Below are positions 51,867 through 60,127 of a stretch of 64,000 nucleotides of DNA, piece by piece; positions within the stretch are counted from its first letter, which is position 1; every line of letters begins with the position of its first letter. Origin of the DNA: Arthrobacter celericrescens. Its GTDB lineage: Bacteria; Actinomycetota; Actinomycetes; Actinomycetales; Micrococcaceae. The DNA is taken from NCBI RefSeq assembly GCF_003614925.1, contig NZ_QYLP01000014.1:1-64000 (forward strand), in the 5' to 3' direction. A program made the translations under genes and the position numbers. The notes under the pieces were generated by a model that was not told where the DNA came from, ran no database searches, and worked only from the letters and a program-made list of their open reading frames with translations.

Positions 51867-52240
51867 CTACTTCTTAGGCAACCCAGCCGGATTCAGCTCG
51901 GACTTGGCGATGGCCTCCGACGACAGGCCCCAGCGGTCCAGGATCTTCCCGTACGTGCCGTTCTTGATAAGCGTGTTCAGGGCCGCCTGCGCAGCCACCG
52001 CCAGCCCGTTGCCCTTCTTGGTGGTGAAGGCGATGTCGGCCTTCAGCGGCCAGCCGCCGTTGACGGTGCCCACCTGCTTGGTCTTGCCGTCCTTCGCTGC
52101 CTTGTACGCGGTGCCCGCGTTCGGACCGAAGGTCAGGTCCGCGCGGCCGGACTGGATGGCGAGCGAGGAGGCGGAGTCGTCGTCGTAGTACTGAAACTCA
52201 GCCGGCTTTGACCTCGCCGATGGACGAATCGCTCTTCGAG
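51867..52240 (-). pseudogene. 3' fragment of an ABC substrate-binding protein gene (copy 2)
   Basis: The same C-terminal coding segment as copy 1 (VGTVNGGWPLKADIAFTTKK, LNTLIKNGTYGKILDRWGLS, ending LPKK), about 90% identical. Upstream there is an internal deletion: the part corresponding to [20 protein letters not shown] is absent and the frame shifts (GEVK joins PAEFQYYDDDSASS out of frame). Homology ends near 52240, just before the APC operator. So both copies are broken, and they form direct repeats about 2.9 kb apart around three unrelated genes. Confidence 0.85.
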
Positions 52241-52263
52241 CGTGTGCAGCCTGAGGCTAACGC

Positions 52264-52279
52264 TGTCTCGATCTGGCAC
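52264..52279 (+). promoter_or_regulatory. shared regulatory motif upstream of the APC permease
   Basis: TGTCTCGATCTGGCAC occurs here and again, identically, at 56815-56830. It has weak dyad symmetry (TGTC N7 GGCA). It lies about 80 bases before the permease ATG and is a candidate site for the Fis-type activator at 54901. Confidence 0.6.
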
Positions 52280-52343
52280 AGCGCCAGCAGGGTGTCCGCT
52301 CGTTACTGTGATTCAGCACTCAGGATTTAGTGACGAGGACTAC

Positions 52344-53807
52344 ATGAACAACACCACCATTGACGCGCCGAAGGTAGCGCTGCCTTCCCAGGAGAATCGG
52401 CTCAGCGGCAACATGGGAGTCGGGGAGCTCGTGATGAACGTGCTCGCGTTCTCGTCGCCGCTGGCCACTGTCGCCGGCACGCTGCCGGTACTGCTGATGT
52501 TCAGCGGCCAGACGGCTCCGGCCATCTACGTCCTGGTCACCTTGATGTTGTTGATCTTCTCCGTCGGCTTCGTGAAGATGAGCCGCAGCGTCCGGGGCGC
52601 GGGAGGCTTCTACTCCTTTGTCACTGCGGGCTTGGGCAAGCCTGCGGGCCTCGGAGGCGCCTTCTTGGCCCTCTTCGGCTACATCCTCATCGGATTCTTC
52701 GCCCCTTCGTTCTTCGGCGTGACCCTCCAGGGATTCGTCGTGAACACCCTCAACGGCCCGGATGTTCCCTGGTACTGGTACGCACTCGGCATCATCGCCG
52801 TCACCACAGTCCTTGCGTACAACCGCATCGACCTCTCCGCGAAGTTGCTCACGGCCGTCATGCTTCTTGAAGTGGCCATCATCGTCGTCTTCGACGTGGC
52901 GTCATTCTCTGCAAACGGACTTGATGCCGTGCAAGGAGTGGGGTTCGCCCTTCCCTCCCTCACCGATGCGAGCATCGGCCTCGCACTGTTGTTCGCCGTC
53001 GGGAACTTCTTTGGCTTCGAAGCGACGGTGATCTACCGGGACGAGGTCAAGAACCCGGACAAGACGATCTCGCGGGCGACGTACCTGGCGGTCATTGGCA
53101 TTGGCCTCTTCTACGCGGTTGCTGCATGGGCATTCATCGCGTTCCTGGGGCCGGACAGCGTACAGGCCGCGGCGGAAAGCAATACTGTCAATCTGTTCAA
53201 CGACGCCGTTGCTGCCTTGGCAGGCAAGATCTTCGCGGATGTTGCCATGATCCTGCTCATTACATCCGTCCTGGCATGCATGCTGTCCATCCAGAACATC
53301 GCCGCACGGTACAGCTTCTCGCTCGCCGCCGACCATGCATTGCCACCAATCCTCGGACGGGTGCATCCCCGCCACAAGTCTCCGTACGTTTCGGCGCTGG
53401 CAGTGGGTCTCGTCTGGGCCGTGGCCACGGTGATCTTCACGGTCTTGGGGGTTGCTCCCGACGCCCTGTATCCCATCGCTTCCGGTAGCGGCACGTTCGC
53501 CGTGCTGCTCCTGATGTTCATCACCAGCTTTGCGGTGCTCGTCTACTTCATCCGCCGCCGCGGTTTCGCGCCGGAGTCGGTCTGGAAGACCATCGTGGCG
53601 CCGATCATCAGCGTGCTCTTCCTGGCCGCCATCACCTACCTGGCGATCACCAACTACCCGGACCTCATCGGGGGCTCAGCAGTCATGACGGTCATTTTCA
53701 TGACCTTCACCTTCGCGCTGTTCTTTGGCGGCATCGGGTACGCATTCTTCCTCCGCTCAAAGCGCCCCGAAATCTACGCCCGGCTGGGCCGGCAGAAAAT
53801 CGGCTGA
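52344..53807 (+). CDS. APC family amino acid/amine permease
   Basis: A 487-residue transporter with about twelve membrane segments. It starts with the usual cytoplasmic N-terminus (QENRLSGNMGVGELVMNVLA), then TLPVLLMFSGQTAPAIYVLV, and has the APC GNFFGFEATVIYRDEVKNPDKTISRATYLA block in the sixth-seventh helix region. ATG 52344 with GACGAGG upstream is preferred to the open-frame start further back. It probably imports the amine or amino acid that the downstream operon consumes; the shared operator supports that link. Confidence 0.9.
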   Translation: MNNTTIDAPKVALPSQENRLSGNMGVGELVMNVLAFSSPLATVAGTLPVLLMFSGQTAPAIYVLVTLMLLIFSVGFVKMSRSVRGAGGFYSFVTAGLGKPAGLGGAFLALFGYILIGFFAPSFFGVTLQGFVVNTLNGPDVPWYWYALGIIAVTTVLAYNRIDLSAKLLTAVMLLEVAIIVVFDVASFSANGLDAVQGVGFALPSLTDASIGLALLFAVGNFFGFEATVIYRDEVKNPDKTISRATYLAVIGIGLFYAVAAWAFIAFLGPDSVQAAAESNTVNLFNDAVAALAGKIFADVAMILLITSVLACMLSIQNIAARYSFSLAADHALPPILGRVHPRHKSPYVSALAVGLVWAVATVIFTVLGVAPDALYPIASGSGTFAVLLLMFITSFAVLVYFIRRRGFAPESVWKTIVAPIISVLFLAAITYLAITNYPDLIGGSAVMTVIFMTFTFALFFGGIGYAFFLRSKRPEIYARLGRQKIG

Positions 53808-53831
53808 CCCGCCGCGCCGGAACTTTCTCGC

Positions 53832-54479
53832 TCAGAACTCAACGCCGAGGACGGTTCGCGAGAGCAGGACCGCACGGTCCGCCAGCTCCTTGAGCTCGGC
53901 GTCGTCGGACTCCGGGGATGCCCACCGGGTGGCTCCCTCCAGCAGTGTCATGACAACTTTGACGTGCTCCCGGGGTTTCGGATAGCCCATGTCGTGCGCT
54001 GCTGCCACGTACATGTTTTCGTGGAGATCAACCCAGTCATCCACCTGGGCGCGCAAGTCAGCGGGGAGGATGCCGGCCATTCTGTCTGTGGCTACCAACA
54101 AGTCCCAGAGATTGCTTTCGGGAAGCCGCACCTGGCGGGTGAAATGAAGCCTGACCATGGAGTCCCAGAACTCATCGGCCGAGGCGGCCGGGCTCACCGC
54201 CTCGATCAGGGCGACGCCGAAACGATGAAAGTGCCAGCGCAGCGACTCGGCCACGATCTCATCCCGCCCCGCAGGAAAGTGCGAGTAGAGGCTGGGCGGC
54301 TTGATGTTGACTGCGTTCGCAATGGTTCGCATCGACACAGAGTTGAAGCCGTTGGCTATAGCCAACTCGAGGAAAGCTTCGAGGATGTGCTGGCGAGCGG
54401 CTTTCTGCCCTGCCCAGTTCCACTCCTCAAGGCGATGGACAAAGGCGTCAAGGGCTGCCTCGTATGACGTAACGCTCAT
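53832..54479 (-). CDS. TetR family transcriptional regulator
   Basis: A 215-residue regulator with an N-terminal helix-turn-helix (ILEAFLELAIANGFNSVSMRTIANAVNIKPPSLYSHFPAGRDEIVAESL, about residues 31-80) and a C-terminal ligand domain. ATG 54479 is preferred over an open frame to 54596. It is convergent with the APC gene and divergent from the Fis-type activator; TTAGCTAA at 54600-54607 in the divergent gap is a candidate operator. The ligand is unknown. Confidence 0.9.
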   Translation of the reverse strand: MSVTSYEAALDAFVHRLEEWNWAGQKAARQHILEAFLELAIANGFNSVSMRTIANAVNIKPPSLYSHFPAGRDEIVAESLRWHFHRFGVALIEAVSPAASADEFWDSMVRLHFTRQVRLPESNLWDLLVATDRMAGILPADLRAQVDDWVDLHENMYVAAAHDMGYPKPREHVKVVMTLLEGATRWASPESDDAELKELADRAVLLSRTVLGVEF

Positions 54480-54590
54480 AATTCCGTCATCGTAACAGCC
54501 GGCGGGTTGGCCGCTGCCGAGGGCCCCGGAAAGACGGCCAGGGGGCGCTGCTCGAGAGGGCCAGATTTCCCATGCAATCTCTTCCCTAAC

Positions 54591-54612
54591 GACCATTAGT
54601 TAGCTAAACTGG
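54591..54612. promoter_or_regulatory. candidate TetR operator
   Basis: TTAGTTAGCTAA at 54596-54607 holds an 8-bp perfect palindrome TTAGCTAA and lies in the gap upstream of the TetR gene. The surrounding CCAT...ACTGG extends the symmetry imperfectly. Confidence 0.5.
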
Positions 54613-54674
54613 ATGTGGCAGAAAGGGCACCTCCCTTGGAGCCCAATGAGCGGTCTGAGCGGGAAGAGCAGAAA

Positions 54675-54914
54675 ATGGTCACCGAAAATCCGGGCGTGGG
54701 GGCCAGCCGGAACGACGTCATCTTTGGTAGCGGCCTTTCAGGCATGGTGGCTGCATATGTTCGTGCCAGGGCGCTCGAGGACGATGCGGCCTCGAACGAA
54801 AATTGGAGCGCCCAGTCCGTGTTCCGGTCCCGCCGCAAGGCAGCCCGCGCCAGGAGGCCCCTCGTATTCCGCGCTCGCAGGAACGAAGAAGGCGAACAAA
54901 ATGGCCGCGGCTGA
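54675..54914 (+). pseudogene. small reading frame with a flavoprotein-like N-terminus
   Basis: ATG 54675 (or a GTG at 54615 in the same frame) opens a frame of about 79 residues that overlaps the activator start by 14 bases. Its early part reads NDVIFGSGLSGMVAAYVRAR, which resembles the GxGxxG cofactor-binding start of FAD or NAD enzymes. The rest (SRRKAARARRPLVFRARR) is basic low complexity and unlike such an enzyme. It may be a truncated gene or a chance frame in the leader of the activator gene. Confidence 0.3.
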
Positions 54915-56700
54915 AGTACTGTCACCTTGGACGCATGAGACACCGCGCGCAACCGATCGCGTTCGTGAGCTGTTCCTGATGCAACCCCACGCTGACCTGA
55001 CGGGGATCCGGCCGATCGTTGCCCGCTCCTGGTACCGAAGCCGGGCCGCTGGAGTCGACGCCGTTGCCGATCGAGGATTCTTCGACGAGGGCCGGGTAGA
55101 TGAATACACGATCCACGCCGCCGGTCCGCACTTGCAGAAACTGGATGAAGTTGCGTCGGACTTGGGCGGATACGTAAGCCTGACGGCACCCAACGGAGTG
55201 CTCGTGAAGGCGGACTTCCTTCGTGATGACGGCTTCCCCGCCGGATACTCACTGCTGGAGGAGAGCTGCGGCAGCAACGGTGAAGGGCTCGCGCTGGAAG
55301 AAGGGCGAGGGGTCTGGCTGGCCCCGGAGGAACACTTCCGGGAGGATATGCGCGGCAACTGGTGCTTTGCGTCGCTGGTACGCGACCCCTTCCACAACAG
55401 AGTGCGGGCTGTGATTGGCCTGACGCTTCCCGCCAACCGGGTGTCCACTCTTGAACCGTCTTCAACACTGCTGATGCTCGAAGGCGTAGCCTCACGAATC
55501 GAGCGCGACATCGAGGTACGGACTTCGTCCAGGGAGCGTGCTCTGCTCAGCGAATACCTGAGGATTTCCCGGCGAAGGGGCAACCGCGCCGTCATCGCAC
55601 TTGACGGAAAGAACTCCCTCCTGAACGCGTCGGCAACCGCCTCGTTGGAGGACAGCGACTTCTCGATCATCTCGGGCTATGCCAAAGCCGTGATGTCCTC
55701 CGGCCAGGACATGAACTGCGAAGTAATGCTGCAAGGGCCCGGACTGGCCACCCTGGAAGTCTCCCCGGTGACCCTCTCAGCCGCCAATGTCGGGGCGATT
55801 GTTGTGGTCCGGCCGCACTCGCCATCCAAAGAACTCTCCGTCGAAACCAAGAGCGCCCCGCAGCAACTGGAAGGCTCCATCCAGGGGACCGCCGACCGCT
55901 TGATGTCCCAGCTCGACGGAACGAGCACCGAGTTCAAACGCACCCTGAATCTCGCCCGGAAGGCCGTGGACCAGGAACGGTCAGTGGTGATGATAGGTGA
56001 GCTGGGCAGCGGAAAACGCCGCCTGGCCAGCGCCATCGCCTCGCTGAGGGGCGGTCAAATAGCGGTCGATGCGCGGAGCGGCGCGCTCAGGAATCCGCAG
56101 CTCAGGGATCTGCTTCACCGCGTGACCACGGAACTGCCGTCGACGCTGATCGTTGAACACGCGGATGAACTCTCGCAGAACGAAGCCAGCGAGATTGCCC
56201 AAAGTCTGCGCGGCAACACGGCCACCAAGCTGATCTTCACCATTGCGCGGCCCACGGATGCCACGTTGCTGCTCTCCGAGGCCTTTGATGTCCTTGAGAT
56301 CGCCGTGGCCCCGCTGCGGAACAGGCGGGAAGATATCCCACAACTCGCAAACGCCATCGCCGAGGAACTGGGGGAACGAAGGTTGTCCCGGAGGCTCATC
56401 ACCACACTGACACACGCCGACTGGCCAAGGAACATTGACCAGCTGCGGGCAGTGGTGTCCAACGCGGTTGAGCGTGCGGAAGGTGCCGAAGTCACCGTGG
56501 ACGACCTGCCGCAAGGCTTCCATCGTGTCTTGACCAAGGGTCGGCTCTCACGGCTCGAAGACGCCGAGCTCAGCGAACTCCGCACCGCGCTTACCGAAGC
56601 GAATGGCAACCGCAGCCTCGCGGCAGAGACGCTCCAGATTGGCCGCTCGACGCTCTACCGCCGGATGGACTATTTCCGCAGCCGGGGATTCGACCTCTAG
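54901..56700 (+). CDS. GAF-domain, Fis-type helix-turn-helix activator (AcoR-like, degenerate AAA)
   Basis: A 599-residue regulator. The N-terminal part (about residues 20-250) is a GAF-like sensor (LTGIRPIVARSWYRSRAAGVD and EESCGSNGEGLALEEGRG are typical of AcoR-type activators). The central domain keeps a Walker A-like GELGSGKRRLA (about residue 363) and a Walker B-like TLIVEHADEL, but no GAFTGA loop for sigma-54 contact; Actinobacteria lack sigma-54. The C-terminus is a Fis helix-turn-helix (LTEANGNRSLAAETLQIGRSTLYRRMDYF). ATG 54901 follows GAAGGCGAA. It probably binds the motif at 52264 and 56815. Confidence 0.87.
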   Translation: MAAAEVLSPWTHETPRATDRVRELFLMQPHADLTGIRPIVARSWYRSRAAGVDAVADRGFFDEGRVDEYTIHAAGPHLQKLDEVASDLGGYVSLTAPNGVLVKADFLRDDGFPAGYSLLEESCGSNGEGLALEEGRGVWLAPEEHFREDMRGNWCFASLVRDPFHNRVRAVIGLTLPANRVSTLEPSSTLLMLEGVASRIERDIEVRTSSRERALLSEYLRISRRRGNRAVIALDGKNSLLNASATASLEDSDFSIISGYAKAVMSSGQDMNCEVMLQGPGLATLEVSPVTLSAANVGAIVVVRPHSPSKELSVETKSAPQQLEGSIQGTADRLMSQLDGTSTEFKRTLNLARKAVDQERSVVMIGELGSGKRRLASAIASLRGGQIAVDARSGALRNPQLRDLLHRVTTELPSTLIVEHADELSQNEASEIAQSLRGNTATKLIFTIARPTDATLLLSEAFDVLEIAVAPLRNRREDIPQLANAIAEELGERRLSRRLITTLTHADWPRNIDQLRAVVSNAVERAEGAEVTVDDLPQGFHRVLTKGRLSRLEDAELSELRTALTEANGNRSLAAETLQIGRSTLYRRMDYFRSRGFDL

Positions 56701-56732
56701 TCCAAGGCGTCCGGTCCCAAGCGTCGGCAAAA

Positions 56733-56768
56733 GAAAGTGCCGGCCATCTCTGGATGGCTGGCACTTTC
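56733..56768 (+). terminator. terminator after the activator gene
   Basis: A 16-bp stem with one mismatch (56733-56748 with 56753-56768, loop TCTG) begins 32 bases after the stop codon; no T-run follows, so it may act with Rho or as a bidirectional hairpin. Confidence 0.75.
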
Positions 56769-56814
56769 GGCTGCCTTGGGTGTTCCAGTCCCGCGGCCGC
56801 AGGTGTCCCAGCGG

Positions 56815-56830
56815 TGTCTCGATCTGGCAC
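56815..56830 (+). promoter_or_regulatory. shared regulatory motif upstream of the catabolic operon
   Basis: TGTCTCGATCTGGCAC is identical to the site at 52264-52279 and lies about 110 bases before the dehydrogenase ATG. A further GGTGTCC is 11 bases upstream. It is a candidate activator site. Confidence 0.6.
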
Positions 56831-56938
56831 GGATAGGCCAGTTGTTATCGCGCTGTACTTGAAATCACCCGGAACCGGCACCCCCCGAAGGGGTGCTCGG
56901 CAGCGAACGAGGGTACGACACGAAGAGGACGAGAAACT

Positions 56939-57886
56939 ATGACCCGCGATGCCCAGGGAACCATTCTTGTGGCCCCTCACCATTTTCCGAACCTGGACCG
57001 CGAGCACGCGCTCGCGGAAGAGTTCGGCTACAAACTCAATCCCGCGGCAGACGCCGACGGCTTCCGCGCAGGGCTTCCTGAAGCCGACATTGTGATGATC
57101 ACGCCTTACGCCAAACTCACTGCCGCGGATTTCCCGGTGATGGGCAAGTGCCGGGCCGTGATCCGGTACGGCATCGGCTACGACAACATCGATGTTGCCG
57201 CGGCCACGGAAGCCGGCATTCCCGTATCCATCGTCCCTGGTACTGCATCGGAAGAGGTCGCCTCGCATGCATTCGCCATGGGCCTGGCGCTGGCCCGTCG
57301 CCTGCCTGCTGGTGACGCCTCCATCCGCGACCTCGGTTGGGCCGGAACCATCGGCTATGACACTCCGGTGTTGTCCGAGCTTGAGGTCGGGGTGCTTGGG
57401 ATGGGACGCATCGGCCAGCACGTGGCGCGGATGTACCAGGCCGTTGGCGCACGTGTACGGGCCTATGACCCCTTCGTCACGGACAGCTTCGTGGAGATGA
57501 CCGGCCTCGCCGACGTGCTGGAGAACTCCGACGTCGTCTCGCTGCATCTGCCGCTCAACGACGACACTGCAAACCTTGTCTCCGGAGACGTCCTGGCGAA
57601 GATGCGCAAGGGTGCCGTCGTCGTCAACGTCTCGCGTGGAGGCCTCATCGATGAGGCCGCCCTCGCGGCCGCGTTGACCTCCGGGCACATTGCGGGTGCG
57701 GGGATCGATACTTTCGCCCAGGAGCCCCTCGGTCCGGAACACCCGCTCCGTTCCGCTCCCAACGCCATCCTCACGCCCCATATCGCCTGGCGTTCGAACC
57801 GCTCGACGGGCGCCCTTCAGGACGGCGCGGTGGAGCGGGTACGGCTCGCACTCACCGGGCAGCCGCTGATCGATCTTGTGAACTGA
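56939..57886 (+). CDS. D-2-hydroxyacid dehydrogenase / C-terminal-binding-protein-like oxidoreductase
   Basis: A 315-residue NAD-dependent dehydrogenase: YGIGYDNIDVAAATEAGIPVSIVPGTASEEVASHA, LEVGVLGMGRIGQHVARMYQ (NAD motif), VVNVSRGGLIDEAALA (catalytic Arg) and AGIDTFAQEPLGPEHPLRSAPNAILTPHIAW with the catalytic His. It is the first gene of a five-gene operon. GAGGACGAG precedes the ATG. It would handle a 2-keto or D-2-hydroxy acid produced by the later steps. Confidence 0.9.
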   Translation: MTRDAQGTILVAPHHFPNLDREHALAEEFGYKLNPAADADGFRAGLPEADIVMITPYAKLTAADFPVMGKCRAVIRYGIGYDNIDVAAATEAGIPVSIVPGTASEEVASHAFAMGLALARRLPAGDASIRDLGWAGTIGYDTPVLSELEVGVLGMGRIGQHVARMYQAVGARVRAYDPFVTDSFVEMTGLADVLENSDVVSLHLPLNDDTANLVSGDVLAKMRKGAVVVNVSRGGLIDEAALAAALTSGHIAGAGIDTFAQEPLGPEHPLRSAPNAILTPHIAWRSNRSTGALQDGAVERVRLALTGQPLIDLVN

Positions 57887-57898
57887 AAGAAGGACGAA

Positions 57899-59197
57899 TT
57901 GGGAACGAACACACACGTGGAACACGCTGCACAGCGCGGAATCGCGGAGGACCCGCATCTGCGCAGGGGACCCCGGGGTTTCCCGCTGTTGCCGGGTGGC
58001 TACGGACGGTCGACTTACTTCACCGGTGCACCGAGCCCCTATGCGATCCGGGGCGAAGGCTACCGGGTCTGGGATGACCGTGGCCGCGAACTGATCGATG
58101 CAAACAACAACTTCACCTCGCTGATCCACGGCAACGCCCACCCCGAGATCACGGAAGCAGCCACGAAAGCCCTGTCGAGCGGAGCCAGTTGGGGTATCCC
58201 CAACCTCTACGAATGGGAACTGGCAGATCTGCTGCTCTCGCGCCTGCCGGACCTCGACCAGGTGCGCTTTACGAACTCCGGCACCGAGGCCGTCATGTCG
58301 GCGATCCGAATCGCGCGGGCCAGCACCGGCCGGGAGCGGGTGGTTGTCACCAAGGGCGGTTACCACGGCACCTCCGAGGTCGCGCTGGTGCCGGGTGGTC
58401 CGAGCTACACACGGGGTGTCACGCAAGGCGTCATCGACGACGTCACCGCAGTGCCGCTCAATGACATCCAGTTCCTGCGCCAGGCAGTTGAAGCCGCACC
58501 GGACGCTTACGCGGCCATCATTCTCGACCTCTTGCCCAACCGGGCCGGCCTGCTGAGCATCAACGAGGATTTCGTGCGGGAGGCCCGCGAACTTGCGACC
58601 CGCTTTGGCATTGTCCTGATCATCGACGAGGTCATCAGTTTGCGGCTCGGTTACAGCGGCCTCAGCGGAGAATACGGGGTCTCGCCTGATCTGCTCACCA
58701 CTGGCAAACTCATTGGCGGCGGATTCGCAGTGGGGGCAGTGGCCGGCAGGGCGGAACTCATGGCAGAGGTAGACCCGACCCGCCCGGGCAGCCTGCCCCA
58801 CGGTGGCACGTTCTCCGGAAACCCGGTCAGCATGGCCGCCGGTGCAGCCGCACTGCGCCTCTACCCGAACGAGGAAGTGCAGCGCCTGAACCGACTGGGA
58901 GATACCACCCGTGAGGCTGTGCGGTCCAAAATCGCCGAAGCCGGCTGGGAAATCCGTGGCCGTGGCTCGCTGCTCCGGGCAGTTCCTGCCGGTGCGGAAA
59001 AGGTCGGCGAGGAGATCCAGCACCGCCTGTGGTGGGCGAGCTACGAGCGCGGCTTGCTGGGTTCGCCGGCCAACCTGCTCTCCCTCTCCACGCCCATGGA
59101 CGAAAACGTCGCCGCGGACATCGCGGAGCGCCTCGCCGACGCCGTGCTTGCGGTGGCCGGAAACGCCGAAGCAAAAGACGGGAGCCAGGAACTGTGA
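57899..59197 (+). CDS. class III PLP aminotransferase (glutamate-1-semialdehyde aminomutase-like)
   Basis: A 432-residue fold-type I aminotransferase: VRFTNSGTEAVMSAIRIARASTGRERVVVTKGGYHG, GIVLIIDEVISLRLGYSG (Asp) and LLTTGKLIGGGFAVGAVAG with the PLP Lys. The start is TTG 57899, preceded by AAAGAAGGACG at good spacing, which is unusual. The group includes GSA aminomutase and many amine transaminases. It is in the operon with a 12-base gap before and a 4-base overlap (GTGA) after. The amine substrate is unknown. Confidence 0.88.
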   Translation: MGTNTHVEHAAQRGIAEDPHLRRGPRGFPLLPGGYGRSTYFTGAPSPYAIRGEGYRVWDDRGRELIDANNNFTSLIHGNAHPEITEAATKALSSGASWGIPNLYEWELADLLLSRLPDLDQVRFTNSGTEAVMSAIRIARASTGRERVVVTKGGYHGTSEVALVPGGPSYTRGVTQGVIDDVTAVPLNDIQFLRQAVEAAPDAYAAIILDLLPNRAGLLSINEDFVREARELATRFGIVLIIDEVISLRLGYSGLSGEYGVSPDLLTTGKLIGGGFAVGAVAGRAELMAEVDPTRPGSLPHGGTFSGNPVSMAAGAAALRLYPNEEVQRLNRLGDTTREAVRSKIAEAGWEIRGRGSLLRAVPAGAEKVGEEIQHRLWWASYERGLLGSPANLLSLSTPMDENVAADIAERLADAVLAVAGNAEAKDGSQEL

Positions 59198-60093
59198 AGC
59201 TCATCTCCTACGAACACGAATCCGGCGTCCGGGGCGGCGTCCTGATTGAAGATTCGGTCTACGACCTCGAACTCCTTCTGCAGGGCTCGAACGAAGCAGT
59301 CCACGGCGCAACGGCCTCCGTTCGTGAGTTCCTTGAACTCTACGGTGGACGGATCGCGGCGGTCTCTGCCGAGGTGACCGCGCTCGCCGCACAGGACCCG
59401 GTGGCCCGGGTCGGCGCGCTGTCCGGGGTTCGCCTCACGACGCCGGTCACGGACCCCTCGAAGGTGCTCTGCATCGGACTCAACTACAAGGACCACGTGG
59501 CTGAGACCGGGCGGGCTTTCCCCGAATACCCGGACGTCTTTGCCAAGTTCGCCTCCACCATGATCGGCCCCGAGGACGAGATCGGCGGCGCCCGCGTCAG
59601 CGAAAACCTCGACTTCGAAGGTGAGGTAGCAGTAGTCATCGGGCGCCGCGCAAGCGAGGTTTCGGAGGCCGAAGCACTCCAGTACGTCGCTGCCCTTGCC
59701 CCGCTGAACGATGTGACGGCCCGCGATCTCCAGTACCGCGGAACCCAGTGGCTGGCCGGCAAAGCAGTGGATGGTTCAACTCCCTGGGGACCGGCCCTGG
59801 TAACCCTCGACGAAATCGGGGACCCGCAAACACTTGAGCTGGTCACGCGGGTGAACGGCGTTGAAGTGCAGCGCTCCAACACGCGGCACCAGATCTTCTC
59901 CATCGCGCGCATCGTCTCCTACCTGTCGAGCTTCCTCACGCTCGAGCCCGGTGACGTCATCGCGACGGGGACACCGCAAGGCATCGGTGCGAAGCGGAAC
60001 CCGCCCGTCTGGCTGGAGCCAGGCGACACGGTGGAAATCGACATCGAGAAGGTCGGGCTCCTTCGCAACCGCGTCGGCAAGCCCCAACTCTAA
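59194..60093 (+). CDS. fumarylacetoacetate hydrolase family protein
   Basis: A 299-residue FAH-superfamily hydrolase/isomerase. The C-terminal catalytic domain shows VLCIGLNYKDHVAETGR, IGPEDEIGGARVSENLDFEGEVAVVIGRRAS (metal-ligand Glu residues), NDVTARDLQYRGTQWLAGKAVDGSTPWGPALV and GDVIATGTPQGIGA. GTG 59194 overlaps the aminotransferase stop; the longer open frame is unsupported. Members hydrolyse C-C bonds of acylpyruvates or decarboxylate. Its role here is not set. Confidence 0.9.
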   Translation: MKLISYEHESGVRGGVLIEDSVYDLELLLQGSNEAVHGATASVREFLELYGGRIAAVSAEVTALAAQDPVARVGALSGVRLTTPVTDPSKVLCIGLNYKDHVAETGRAFPEYPDVFAKFASTMIGPEDEIGGARVSENLDFEGEVAVVIGRRASEVSEAEALQYVAALAPLNDVTARDLQYRGTQWLAGKAVDGSTPWGPALVTLDEIGDPQTLELVTRVNGVEVQRSNTRHQIFSIARIVSYLSSFLTLEPGDVIATGTPQGIGAKRNPPVWLEPGDTVEIDIEKVGLLRNRVGKPQL

Positions 60094-60127
60094 ACCCCTG
60101 CAAGCTCTACGAAAGTAGCAAAGAACC

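Noticed and set aside
48988..52240. Insertion sequence or transposon bounded by the direct repeats
   Set aside because: No transposase, integrase or terminal inverted repeats are visible; the repeats are gene fragments.
54613..54900. Extended N-terminus of the Fis-type activator
   Set aside because: The added 96 residues lack pattern and cross the operator region; ATG 54901 has a ribosome site and gives the family N-terminus.
56591..59023. 810-codon minus-strand open frame opposite the dehydrogenase and aminotransferase
   Set aside because: Shadow frame produced by GC-rich wobble positions; no motif content.
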